From assembly GCA_025667525.1 (NCBI GenBank), contig CM046878.1, forward strand, positions 572,550,868 to 572,614,867: a stretch of 64,000 nucleotides of DNA. Reading direction: 5' to 3'. Source of the stretch: Glebionis coronaria (taxonomy: Eukaryota > Streptophyta > Magnoliopsida > Asterales > Asteraceae). The notes beneath the pieces are model-generated. The model did not search any database, was not told the origin of the DNA, and saw nothing but the letters and a program-made list of their open reading frames with translations. The position numbers and the translations under genes were made by a program. Shown here piece after piece: positions 24,725 to 36,073 of the stretch. Within the stretch, counting starts at the first letter, position 1; every line of letters begins with the position of its first letter.

Positions 24725-24826
24725 TGTGAGTAAAAATATGCTTTTAGGAAAAAGACGTATAATGGGCCAGTATTAAATTCGACGATTTAGGAAAACCGAC
24801 AAATTCAACAATTGAGAGTTCGTTCT
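24725..24826 (-). repeat. 5' LTR of element C, segment 1
   Basis: Terminal part of the LTR next to the PBS. It matches the 3' LTR only from GACGATTTAGG (24781) onward; the last ~55 bases differ from the corresponding end at 18145-18211. It ends in the target duplication GTTCT (24822-24826) of the solo LTR. Confidence 0.75.
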
Positions 24827-26897
24827 TGAAATTAAGATTTTGCTAGTTGAAAAAGTTCATTTTCTCGGTGTCTAATCGAATTGATTTCTGGTTAAATGTG
24901 TGACTCAGTTGTTTTTAGTTAAGAAAAAGGGAAGTTGATTATCTAAAACTAATTAAAAAGTAAATGCGAAAAGTATTTAAAAACAAACTAAAGACAGAGT
25001 TCAAATAATAAAAGTAAAACAAGGTGAATATTAAAAACTTAAAATTAAAACGATATTAAAACGAATATTAAAACAAATAATAAAACGAAATTTAAAGCGA
25101 AACAATTAATAAAAATAAATCTAAAAGACGAAATTAACTATCGACTCGAAAATAAAGTTTACTAAATGAAAAAGGAGAGAATAAAACTAAAATGGTACTT
25201 TAAAGCCAAACGAGGAAAAACCTAAAGCGGGTACTAAAAAAAAGATAAAACTTGAACTTTACGTAAAAATATTAATTTTAAAATTGGAAGAAAAATTCAA
25301 CTAAAAATACGTATCTTTCAAAAATAAAATCGGAACAACTTTCAGATAAAACTAGACAATTACGGAACAATACTAATAAATAAGCAAGCAGGCAGGCTAG
25401 CTGCTGGAAGCAGCCAGCCTAGCTACTCATTTTGGCGCCAAAAATGGCTAAGCAGCCAGGCAAGTTGGTCCATCGCAATAATTGTAACCATCGGAATGTT
25501 TATATTGTAATTCCATCGGAATGTGTTTTTTGTTGTATCGGAATAATTTTTTTTTTAAACTATCGGAATGTGAAAAAGAGAATCTATCAGAATACTAAAA
25601 GAAAAATGTCGGAATGTTTTTAAAAAAGAACTATCGGAATGTCTAAAAATAAAAATTGTCGGAATAATTAAAGTGCCAAATTCTATCCGAATGTGGCTGT
25701 CAAAATTTGGGCAGTACTTCGTCGCAATATACCTTAAATTCCGTCAGAATATGCGATCGCAATGAGCGATCGCAATCCCGATCGGAACAAGGGAATGAGA
25801 ACACAAGCTATCGCAAAGTAGAACCACAAATGGTTATTGCGATACAAACAAGCAACCTATCGGAATGAGGCGTCGGAATGTGTAAAAGCTCAATATTGCG
25901 ATGGAACACAAAATAATCCGAAAATGGAGATAAGCTAAAAACTCAATAAGCACACTTTCAATAAGCTCACTTAACCAAATCTTAAACAACTCAATAAGCA
26001 TAAATTTGATAACTTTTAAATATGAAAATTGCAAACTCTATAAAAGAAACTTAAAAAAACTAAACTTTTTAAGAAAACTAAAAACAATAAGCTAAACACT
26101 AAATAAGCCAATAAGCATGAATAGCTCAAAGCTTAATCCGTGTAAGACTTAGAAAAGCATAAAAAGATGAACTTTTTAATCAAATAAGCAATAAGATTAA
26201 GCAAAATCAATGCTTAATCCGAATCACAATCAAATCAAAACAAGAAAAGTGGGATGAGAAAGATAAAGAAAAGCTTGATTAAAGAAAAATAAAGATTAAC
26301 AATAAAATGAACTTACTTGGAATTAAAAGATAAGAAATTCAAGACATGAAATTAAAATGACAAGAAATTAAAAGGTACAAGTAATGAAAATGGTGGAAAG
26401 GCTAATTTTGTCAAAATTATCTAAGTGTGAAATGAGGTGGAAGTGAACTATATATAGGGAGAAGGGAAGCATGTGTTGCTTCCTTCTTTCTATCTTTCTT
26501 TCTTTCTTTCCGTCTTTTCGTCTTCTTAATTCTTCGACTTTTTCGACGTTGTCTCGGGATTAATTAAACTCGTCTTGAAAATTCTTCATTAATAAGACTT
26601 GAGTTCTTCGGCTTTATTAAACTTCCGTCTTTAGACTTGTTCTTCGATAAATCTTCAGAATAGGTCTTGGACTTCCGTTCTTTTTCCACTCTTGATCTCT
26701 TGACTTCGTCTTTTGTCTTTTTCTTCGATAAAAGCCCGTGAAAGCCCGTGTTTTCCTCCCTTTTCACATTTTGGTCCTAAATCACAACAAAAACACAAAC
26801 CACGCATAATTCTGACATTTACGACATAAAATACACGTTTTGGCTTGGTTATTATTGTAATTAAGTGGTAAAAGGATGGGTGTTTTCACACCTATCA
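24827..26897 (-). mobile_element. Solo LTR of a family-A-like gypsy element
   Basis: 2071 bp with TG...CA ends (minus strand: TGATAGGTGTGAAAACACCC ... TTAATTTCA), flanked by GTTCT at 24822-24826 and 26898-26902. It interrupts the element-C LTR exactly. Similarity to the family-A LTR is clear near its start (GTGGTTTGTGTTTTTG, AAAACACGGGCTTTCACGGG). A TATATATAG box (minus) is near 26450. No internal region remains, so it is the product of LTR-LTR recombination. It holds a motif array (25470-25900). Confidence 0.9.
25470..25900 (-). repeat. ATCGGAATGT / ATCGCAAT mixed motif array
   Basis: About 20 copies of TATCGGAATGT-like words, irregularly spaced (15-30 bases), intermixed with GCGATCGCAAT words (around 25755-25780). 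The array lies roughly 550-970 bases downstream of the LTR TATA box, inside the transcribed part. It joins the copia motif (ATCGGAATG) and the element-A motif (GATCGCAA) in one array. Confidence 0.85.
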
Positions 26898-26902
26898 GTT
26901 CT

Positions 26903-29243
26903 CGTGGGAGGTGTATGTGTTATGTGCCAATTATATAAAATCAAGCTTGGATTAGTGACGTTTTTGGGTTTAGAAAGAGAGAAAATTAAAAGACGAGTTA
27001 CGCTAAATTACACTACGACGTAAAATATAAAACGTATACGTAAAGACGTAAAACGCGACGAAAATAAAATTTAAACTAAACTAAAAACTAATTAAAAAAC
27101 AAAATTAAATATATAATAATATAAATAAGAATAAAAATTCAATAAATTAATTTTAAAACTTATTATTAATTAAATATTTAACTTTAAATGCTAATTAAAG
27201 CCCTAAAATTAAATATAATTAACAAAAAGTAGAAACTTATATTTTATCAAACTAAAATCTTACTTATATTAATTAAAAGATAAAAAGTAATTTTTCTAAA
27301 TTTTTTAAAACTATTTTTCTATTTTTAAGGGTAAAAACATTTTTTAAATGAAAATAATCATAAAAATAATAAAATAATGAGAAAAATAAATTTTATTTTT
27401 CAAAAATCCTAAATTAACTAACTAAATAGTAAAAAATGAAAAAATCGAAAAATGTGATTTTAGGTATAATAAGACAAAAACAGAAATATTAAAACCTAAT
27501 TTTAAACAAAAATAATGCTAAAAAATAATATAATAACCAGAAAAATATATTTTCTTTTTCTAAAAATCTTAAAATAAATAAAAGATTATAGGAAAATTAA
27601 CAAAACAGGAAAAAGTTGAAATGTACTCACTAAAGACAAAAACAAGAAATTCTTATGTGACAAGTGACTTGTTCTTGTCTTCTAGTGGAGTAGTGGCAAG
27701 AAATGTGCTAACAATGGGAACTTGGTTCCCACTACTTGACTTCAGAAAATGAACTTGGCCTTTCTTGGCTTTGTTTGTTGATGGTTTTTAGCAACAAAGG
27801 CACCCTCACACTCAGTGGAGTGTGGGGAGTCAATAGCAAGTAAAAACAACCAGAAACAATCACAATGCAAGCACCAACCAAGATATATTCAGTTACTGAT
27901 GAATAAACTAGGGGGTCTGGTGGTATGCTGATCTAAAGTGCAAATGGGTGAGATTAGGGTACTAAAAGCTTTAAATTAGATCAAACAAACCACAATTTAA
28001 AAGTTACTCACCCCTAACTCACTACTTTATCTAGTAAACTACAAAAATACAAAACACAAAACTCAAATATCAAGACTTTATGGCCTACTGATGCATATGG
28101 CTGTTTTAAGAACAGAAATATGTAAATTTTGGCTACAACTTGAACTTAACCAACTTAAATCACCATGACAAACCAAGAACAAAAGTGTGTAGGGCAACTA
28201 GTAGCTATAAGGTCACCCTAAGGTACCTCTAAATTGTCTATCCAAACACACCTATCTTACTGATTTCCAACTTTAACAAAGAGAAATTTCATGGATCAAA
28301 CTCAAACTTTTTAAACTCAACTTTAACATACATAAAACATAATAAGGACAAAAATTAAGCATTAATCTACCAAGAACAAGCAGTCAAGGGCCAAATCACA
28401 CAAAAACACATAAACTAGCAAAAAGTATAGGAGGGTTCAAGCCTTTACCACAACTGATGCCTTCTCCTTTGCTTTTGGAAGCTTATAAGGAGCTTATCAA
28501 GAGTGTATAGAGGGCCCTTGTTGAGGTTCTACAACAGAACCAAGAGCAACAATGCCTTCAAAAAAGGGAAAATGGAGGGAGTGTGGTGTGGAAGTTCTAC
28601 AACAGACAAATCTACCATCACCTCTTTGTACCTACTGAAACAATCAACACAAACAAACAATACAACACTCCAAAAACTCTTCCAGAAGCTGTTTGTCAAA
28701 CAGCTTTTGGAAGTAAGCTTATGGAACAGTGGTTGAGCAACAAAAAAATGAGACAAAGATTTCTTTTTTCTGAAAATACCTTTTCTTGGAAAATAGTTTT
28801 GGAACCAATTAAGTAAACAACTTAAATAGCTTATACAAGCTTAAATAAGTTGTTTGGGTGTCAACCAAACAACCTACAAACTCCTATAATGCTATGATCA
28901 AAGATAGCTAATAACCAAGTGTCCTTGAATTATTAGCTAACCTTTGATAAAAATTTAACTGAAATTTTAGCAAGTAAAACACATTTATTACACTAAGTGA
29001 AAACAATAAAGTGGAACTCAGAATCGTAGGCCAATTTTTATCTTTAACTATTTATAAAAAAGGGTTACAAAGACTGGAACAAAATAGCATGTCCCAATTC
29101 GACATCTATTTATACTACTAAAAGGAAGGTTCTAGTTGTAATGACAACATGTGAAAACCCTAGCAACTAAATATCCTATTCTGCCCTTGTGTTCTTGAAA
29201 TTCAAATTTGGTCAAACCTGTCCATGTGATTGATAGTGATATG
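26903..29243 (-). repeat. 5' LTR of element C, segment 2
   Basis: Matches 18255-20576 of the 3' LTR almost base for base, starting TCGTGGGAGGTGTATGTG and ending GATAGTGATATG, where element A is inserted. Frames at 28503-28816 are chance. Confidence 0.9.
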
Positions 29244-30297
29244 TAATATGACTACTTTGTGTGTGTGTTTGAGTGTTGTTCGTACTCGATTCAATTCGAA
29301 TTGATCACGGTTTAGGGTGGACTTATCGTTTTTGGTAACTAAAAGGGAATTATCGTTGATTGTCTATTTTAAAATAAAAATGAATGCTTTAAAGCAAATG
29401 ACAAAATAACAAAACTGAGATGAAAGACCTAAACGAAATAACAAGGTAATTAAAGTAATTAAAAACTTAATTACAAGTAACTTTGAAAATAAAATGAGAT
29501 AAGACAGTTTAAAATTAAACTAGAAAAAGAGTGGCGGGAAAAAAATAAACTTTGAAGTAAAATAAGACAAGGATTGCGATCAGATCGCAACTCACGATCG
29601 CACCTTACGATCGCAACAAGTGATCGCACTCTACGATCGCAACAAGCGTTCGCACTCTACGATCGCAACAAGCGATCGCAACAGATGGTCGCAGTCAACG
29701 ATCGTAACTCACGATCGCAACTACGATCGCAATGAGTGATCGTAGTCAACAATCATAGTCACCAATCGCAACTGACGCTCGCAATATGGATCGCAGTATT
29801 TGATCGCAAGTAGAAACCCTAAGGCTTATGCGATCACAATACTCGATCGGAACCTTAAAACCCTTAAGAATATTACGATGGAATGTAAAAGGTAAATAAG
29901 CAAAAACCAAATAAGAACTTTTCTAATAAGCACTTACCAAAAACTTAACCAACTCAATATCAAAGAGAACTAAATAAGCCACGAATGAAAAACTTTCAAA
30001 ACACTAAATAAGCAAGATTTATAAAATAAACTTTTAAAAAAGATTAAACTTTTAAAAACACTTAAATGAAAATAAGCTAACATGAAATAAGCAAAAAGCA
30101 CAAAAAGGTAAGAACATCAATCGCATGAAAATGATAAGAACAATGGAAAAATAAGCACTTTAATCAAATAAGCATCAAGATGAAACAAGTTACATACTTG
30201 AGCCGAATCGAAATCAAGATTAAAACAAGAAAGGTAGAATAAGATAGATTATGAAAAGCTTTGAATTAAGATTAAGATTCGACAATTAAAAAGGGAA
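29244..30297 (-). repeat. 3' LTR of element A, distal segment
   Basis: Matches the distal part of 48277-49890: GTGTTGTTCGTACTCG, the GATCGCAA array, then TTCGACAATTAAAAAGGGAA. It stops at the CACTA insertion, where GAA (30295-30297) is the left copy of the duplication. Confidence 0.9.
29565..29880 (-). repeat. GATCGCAA motif array in the 3' LTR of A
   Basis: About 20 copies of (C)GATCGCAACAAG / GATCGCACTCTAC with period near 13, ending in a GATCGGAAC variant. The same array, with a few copies fewer, lies in the 5' LTR (48605-48870). Confidence 0.9.
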
Positions 30298-30530
30298 CAC
30301 TACTACAAAACAAGCATAAGGAAACATTTCAATGCAACATTTTCAAATGTGTTGCTTTTTTGTTTAAATTTGTAATAAAGTAACACTTTCTAACAAAGTG
30401 TTGCCATTTCAAGTTCTAATGCAACAAAAATTTTAAAGTGTCGCATATTACAAATCTATTGCAACATTTGTATTAAGTGTTACATTTACAAATAATTAAT
30501 GGCAACACTTATCCCAAAATGACACACCTA
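30298..30530 (+). repeat. Left subterminal repeats of the CACTA
   Basis: Copies of GCAACA(CTT), AAAGTGTTGC, AAAGTGTCGC and AAGTGTTAC in both orientations lie within 230 bases of the left end. Confidence 0.85.
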
Positions 30531-31433
30531 AAGGAAAAATAGGCGGTTAAAATGAAAAACTTAAATTTTTTGGGCGCCTTAATTCCCTCCCTAATTTTCA
30601 TTACCTTCACTAAATTAGTGTACTAAATTACCTTTGTTTCACCCCATTTGACTTTCTCTTCACAAACCCAACCTAATTTTTTCACAACCCCAACCATTAT
30701 TATTTCTTCTATACCAGTTAACAAACATAACAAACAACCACCACCGTCGTCGCCCACTTTGCCGTCATAATCCACAAACATCGCCGTTAAAAAAGCCAGA
30801 TTCATCACACAACCGATCCAACAACAAATTAATCAAATTAAGAGGTACCAACTGCTACACGGCTACAATTAATGTTGTTGTTCAATTAGCATTTTTAATA
30901 TGTCGTTGATGTTGTTCTTATGTTTAATAAGTTATGTATTTTTATATGTTTTTGTATTGCTAGGTTATAAAGTATTCAATTTGAAATGAATATTCTTGAA
31001 CTTTATTGTTTTAATAAGATCTATATGGAAATTAAGATTATATGAACAAATCTATATTTTTTATACAAACACAATATAATTAAAGATGTAAATGGGTGTT
31101 TTGGTTGTGCAATTTATTGTCATAATGGGACGTTTGGTCAAACTTTTTTTCTCACAAATATGATGTTTGAACCTGCTGTTTTGCTCTAAAAAATAGGGGT
31201 TCAGACCTGGTGTTTGTCATCATTAAGGTAAGCTTGGAGTTATTTGTAGAGGGTTACCCATGATTGTTATACCACTAGACTATAAGTACTATGAGAGACC
31301 TAAAACGCTCTTCAATAATACTATCAAAATATGGTATAAAAACAATAGTCAGCGTTCATGTGAGTCCGCATGGGTACTGGGTACATATGACTGATGAACG
31401 ATTATTATCTATTTTTCACTTTACAACATGCAG
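30531..31433 (+). other. CACTA internal sequence left of the captured exons
   Basis: No gene is recognised. The 30620-30850 stretch is C/A-rich and UTR-like. From 31291 a short frame runs through the splice acceptor at 31431-31433 into the MED14-like exon; the part before the acceptor (MRDLKRSSIILSKYG) is not recognised and probably intronic. Confidence 0.45.
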
Positions 31434-32002
31434 GCATGGGCGCTTTCTTCTTCATTCGTTAAGAAGTACCATTTCGTCTTCATCTCTAAAAGAATGTTAG
31501 GAAGCTCTAAATGGGGAAAGTGCAAGTGCAGCCGAATCATTTATAAGCCTAAGAAGCAAGAGTTTTTTACTTTTTCTACATTTTTTCCCATGTATTCGGT
31601 GGTTTATGGGTCATCAGGTAAGAAATATTTGCGCCTACTTTTTGAGTTGTTGTCATTTTGTGTACTCATAATTTCTATTAAGACGAATTACACAAAGAAC
31701 TATAGTATCTGGATTTGCATCATAGATCTCAAATGAAACTATCTAATATGTGTTAGGTGATAGCAATTTTATTCTTGCAGGTGTATTAACACGGGTTTTC
31801 TACTATGAAGGTGCCAAAGCATGTCTTGAATGGATCTAGTACGCTTCTTATCGAATTTCCTGATAGTGGGAGCTCTTTTTTCTAATGATGCAACTTGAAG
31901 AGGACTTCAGGCCTCTTTTTAATCTTATAGAGACTCGGCTAAATCCATCAAGAAAATCCAATGCTGTGAACATTCTCAATGGCAAAAAATTTCCATCTTG
32001 AG
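31434..32002 (+). pseudogene. Captured MED14-like gene fragment (Mediator tail/backbone subunit)
   Basis: Two exons with a proper intron. Exon 31434-31617 reads HGRFLLHSLRS, then EALNGESASAAESFISLRSK; exon 31781-32002 reads STMKVPKHVLNGSSTLLIEF, then LMMQLEEDFRPLFNLIETRL. The intron 31618-31780 has GT...AG ends. This matches my recollection of the plant Mediator subunit MED14 (SWP), which bridges Mediator modules in RNA polymerase II transcription. Breaks: an in-frame TAG after KEC, a TAA shortly after the second acceptor, and a one-base frameshift near 31882. Only a small internal piece of the ~1700-residue protein is present. The family call rests on motif memory and should be tested by search. 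Confidence 0.7.
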
Positions 32003-32462
32003 GTAACGGATCATAACTGTATTATGCTTATATTTTTTGATTAAAAAGCTTGTCGTCGATATGCTAAAGGTTATGATATTGGTACCTAAGTCATGGTTCA
32101 GTTCGTCCCTTCTATCATAAAGCCCCTTCGAACTTTTTTATTGGAATTATATTTTTCCCTTTTTTGTTTGATAATGGTTTCAAAGAAACACAAAAACATG
32201 CTGTAATATAGCCGCGTGCTTCCAATTTTTTACCGACTTTACATATCTTTCTTCTCCCCTCAATATTGGTCTACCAAAAATCATGTTGATGTACTACAAT
32301 ATGGTATTGATTTGTTAGATCGTTCATCTCTTTAACCGTATTCAGTGGCAATCAAAGCATTCATGTTATACATAATATGTAACAAGATATCCAATATTAT
32401 TTATTTAATGTTTATAGATTACCATTTTTAGAATCATACATAACATGCCTTTATTAATGAAG
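32003..32462 (+). other. Junction between two captured gene pieces
   Basis: It begins with an intron donor (GAG|GTAACG at 32003) and ends before the FKBP exon. Presumably the remains of introns of the two source genes. The fusion point is not visible by eye. Confidence 0.4.
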
Positions 32463-33059
32463 TTGGAGTTCTACCAAATGCTACACTAAAAATCACACTA
32501 GATCTTGTGTCATGGAAGATTGTGGCACATGTTACTACTCACAAAAATGTTGTGAGGACGATCTTGAAAGAGGGAGATGGGTATGAGTGCTCAAATGAAG
32601 CTGTCATCCGAGGTATGTAAAGAACTCACTGTGCTCTCACTGTTAACATTGGATCATTTGGTATATGCATAGGTGATAAACGATTTCCTTTTGTAAATGG
32701 ACAGTTAAATTGATTGGCAAGCTGCCAGATGGCACCTTATTCATTCAGAAAGGTTATGATGAGTATGAGCCTTTCGAGTTCAAGACAGGTGAAGGTACAA
32801 AACATTAAGAAGCTAGGGTTTTAACTGGTCTCATGCTTAAATTTTCTTGCAGTTACTACCAACCATTTTGGTTCTTAAACGAGCAAGTAATTGATGGGCT
32901 TAATAGAGCTATGTTGACAATGAATAAAGAATAAGTAGCTATTCTTCCAGTTGCACCACAATATGCTTTTGGTTCTACAGAATCTAAGCAAGAATTATAG
33001 TAGTAGTCCCTTCTAACTGCACCTTGACATATGAAATTGAGCTTGTGTCTGTTGTAAAG
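32463..33059 (+). pseudogene. Captured FKBP62/ROF1-like immunophilin fragment
   Basis: Three exons with introns kept: 32463-32612 (LPNATLKITLDLVSWKIV; ILKEGDGYECSNEAVIR), 32705-32794 (LIGKLPDGTLFIQKGYDEYE), and about 32881-33059 (QVIDGLNRAMLTMNKE; PQYAFGSTESKQEL; CTLTYEIELVSVVK). These correspond to the end of the second and most of the third FK506-binding domain of multidomain plant FKBPs, cis-trans prolyl isomerases that bind HSP90. The third exon has a stop after NKE and two more after KQEL, so no product is expected. A further donor at 33060 (AAG|GTTTGTGG) opens an intron that is interrupted 52 bases later by element B and closes at 43203. Confidence 0.82.
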
Positions 33060-33111
33060 GTTTGTGGAGTTTTAATGAGCACGTAGATACCAATATATGG
33101 TTGCTTGGTAC
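33060..33111 (+). other. Left part of an FKBP intron, cut by element B
   Basis: Begins with donor GTTTGTGG and ends with GGTAC (33107-33111), the left copy of the element-B target duplication. Confidence 0.75.
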
Positions 33112-35328
33112 TTAATGGCACAATGTTAATGCCTTCTAGGCTAAAACACCATCATTTCACACCTCACCCCACACGTTTAACTCTCATCTCACACCTCACA
33201 CGTAAACCCCCACTCACACTTTATAAAATAATCTTACCCATTCCCCCATTTACTGTTTTCGATATTAACTAGAAACCACCACTCACACTTTCCCTTCTCT
33301 CCCACCAAACTCGCAGACACATTTTTTACCCTATCCCCAAACCCTAATTCACAATCAACACCAATTTTACTCATCAAAAATTGGGGGTTTTACCCTTAAT
33401 TGTTAATTCACACAATAAGGAATTAAATCCCCATAGAAATCGGAAGCAACACTAATTGTGGTCCTCCCTTCCATCCGACGTGGCCTAATCCTTTGGTTTT
33501 GATTGGTTTTGACAACTCACACATCTCAAATCCACCAATCATGTGCATCCACATCATCTCTCAACAAACACAAGAAGAACAATCCATGCCATCCTGGCAA
33601 TCCGTGGCTCAAGATGCATTTCCATCCGTTGATTAAAGAAAGAAGAAAGAGAAGAAGGATTTAACGGCTCAGATTCGGTTGCTTACCCTTAAAGCTATGA
33701 AGAGGGTTTCCAGGGGTTTGCCTATAAAAACCCCCTTCATGTGTAATTTTTTGATAGCACTTTTTCTTTTATTTAATTTTCTGCAAATTAGTTTTAGGAT
33801 TAATGTAATTTTAATTTTCAGTTAATGTAATTTTTATTATAATTAATGAAAAGTTGTCTTTATTTAATTTCGTCTCCTTTAAATTTCTGTCAAATTTAAT
33901 TCATCTTTAATCTTTCCTTTTTGCTACTGTTGGTTTTTATTCGATTAAATAAAAAACATAATAAATAAATAAATAAAGGAAAGTGATTATTATTTTCCCC
34001 ACTGGGAAAGTATAAAAAAACTGTTCATTGTTCGAGAAGAATCGTTTGGTTCGAGAGTTTGAGGACTCTGGGTTCGAGAAGATTTTTGGTTCGGTACTAT
34101 TGATGTTCTTGGTTGAATTCGTGATGACGAAGGTGATGTGTGTTTTCAGTTCATAAGGGGGTTCAGCACCACCCTTCGACACAACGGTTTCTCCAAAAGG
34201 TTCCTTTCTCTTTTAATTTTTGTTAAGTTTTAATTTATATTAATCTGCTAGTTATGTTTATTTTCGGTTTATAGCTTATTGATTATCTGCTTGAGTTTAA
34301 TCTGTTAGTCTGCTTATGTTTTATGTTGTTTGGGTCGAATGATGGTTGAATCTGCTTACTATTATTTTGGCTTAAATAATTGTTTTGGATTTCTTGGATT
34401 TGCTTAATGTTAGATATTCAACATTGTTACCTTATTTTGGTACCAGTCATATTTGTTTTTAGATTTCAGTTAGCTTATTTGGTTGCTTTTCGATTTGCTT
34501 CATTTTATTTATCTGCTTTTTCGTTTTGATTTAAATGCTTATTTAGTTTTTTTTTTATTTCTGCTTATTGTTTAGATATTGCTTATTTGTTTTTTTTGTT
34601 GTTACTGTTTTGCTATGCTTAAAAACTCAGACTCTTTTAGTCTGAGTATTAAAAAGTTCCAAAAAAAAAAGTCAAAATAATAAATAGCTAAATTTGTCTG
34701 TCAGGGGACTCGAACCCCTGACCTCACGCTCAACAGCCAACCACCATAACCAACTCAGCTAGCTTTCTTCTTGTGTTTGTTTACTCGTTTATTAGTTAAT
34801 ATAGAGTATTTTTTTATCTGGCAGATTTAATTTAGTTTAATTTCATGTTTTAAGTTTATTAAATTTATTTAAAAGTTTTATACCAATTTTCGTTAATTCA
34901 GTTTTTAGAAAAAAATATAAAAAGATAAAAAATATTTTTAATTACTTTTATAAATTTTAGTTGTTTTTAAATTTAGTTTAAATTTTAGTTTATATAGATT
35001 TTAAAATTAGTTTTCATTTAATATAGTTTTGTTTAAAAATAGATTTTAATTTAGTTTTCAATTAAATTAGTTTTAAATTTTGTTTAAGTTTCAAAATAGT
35101 TTTTATTTAAATTAGATTAAATTATTTCTTTTTAAATTAGATTAAAAAGTTTTTATTATTAAATAGATTTTAGTTTAAAATTCCAAAGATTCATTTCACC
35201 AAAAACAAATTAAATCTTACGTTAATTGGAAATCAATTCGAGTGAGTCGAGGAAAACGAACAATCATTGCTTAATTTGGACTAAAAAGCCTAGTATTTAA
35301 AATTAGTTTTTAAATAGTTTTAGTATTA
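33112..35328 (+). repeat. 5' LTR of element B
   Basis: Starts TTAATGGCAC after the duplication and ends AGTATTA, three bases before the PBS. TATA box TATAAAA at 33723-33729. From 33646 it is nearly identical to 41489-43170. A tRNA-like segment is at 34696-34768. A very A/T-rich run (34790-35170) precedes the end. The frame at 33937-34182 is chance. Confidence 0.85.
34696..34768 (-). other. tRNA-like segment with Pol III A and B boxes (5' LTR of B)
   Basis: On the minus strand, TAGCTGAGTTGG (34750-34761) fits the A box and GGTTCGAGTCC (34706-34716) is a perfect B box. The T-stem pairs (CAGGGG/CCCCTG). A GGCTGTTGAGC stretch stands where an anticodon arm would be, most like tRNA-Asn(GTT), but the acceptor stem does not pair. 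A relic or a SINE head rather than a working tRNA. Antisense to the LTR. Confidence 0.65.
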
Positions 35329-35331
35329 AAA

Positions 35332-35346
35332 TGGCGCCGCTGCCGC
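35332..35346 (+). other. Primer binding site of element B
   Basis: TGGCGCCGCTGCCGC, three bases after the LTR end; the same primer type as element A (TGGCGCCGCTGCCGGC) and as plant Athila-like gypsy elements. Confidence 0.85.
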
Positions 35347-36073
35347 TTCGCTCGTTACGATTGACGATTTCGTGAGACGTTTGGATTTTGGGATCCGTTC
35401 GTTTTGAACGTTAATTTTCTTGCACAAAAATCAAAAACACAAAAAAAATCAAAAATTTAAAAATTCAAAAAAAAATTAAAAAATCACAAAAGCAAATTCT
35501 TTCCTAAGATATGCACCAAAAAATTAAAAAATCAAAAGGTACTACTTTTTCCTAAAAGTATTACACCAAAAATATTACGTATTAGTGTTATTTTTCTTAG
35601 TTCGATATTTTTCGATTTTTATTGTGAATATATATTTTTCTAAAAAATACAAAAAGATTTTTCACTTATTATATTATATTACGTAGAACATTAATTTACC
35701 TACTTTTCAAATAAGGTCTTAGTTGGGATTTCATCACCTAACTATTGTATTCGAATCCACAACGAAATAAAATGGCAAAATAGATAAATACTAGTAAGAC
35801 GTTTGAACTCGATATATACAAACTATAAGGTGGGTATAAGGCAACGCGCTATAAAAGGTCGTCTAAGAAAAAAGGTTTTTAAGTGCTTTGTGCCACCTCG
35901 TTTCCCCGCTTTCTTGTGCGTATATTGAGAGGGACGACCGATGATTGGTTTGCCAACTCAATTAATATTAAGTATATATTTTTGTAGCTTTTTAATATTG
36001 CACCTCGAGAGGGAAAATCCTTTTCCTCTCAAAGTCGACCGAGGTCACCTACCTCATTCCAAGTTTTAATTGT
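35347..36073 (+). other. 5' leader of element B
   Basis: A/T-rich untranslated stretch of about 0.7 kb with AAAAATCAAAAA-like runs. No ATCGGAAT-type array is present here. Confidence 0.6.

Noticed and set aside
33937..34182. 81-residue minus-strand frame repeated at 41738-42025
   Set aside because: Duplicated because it lies in both LTRs of element B; length differs after an indel and there is no domain.
34696..34768. Functional tRNA gene
   Set aside because: The acceptor stem does not pair and the copy is part of the LTR; kept as a tRNA-like segment only.
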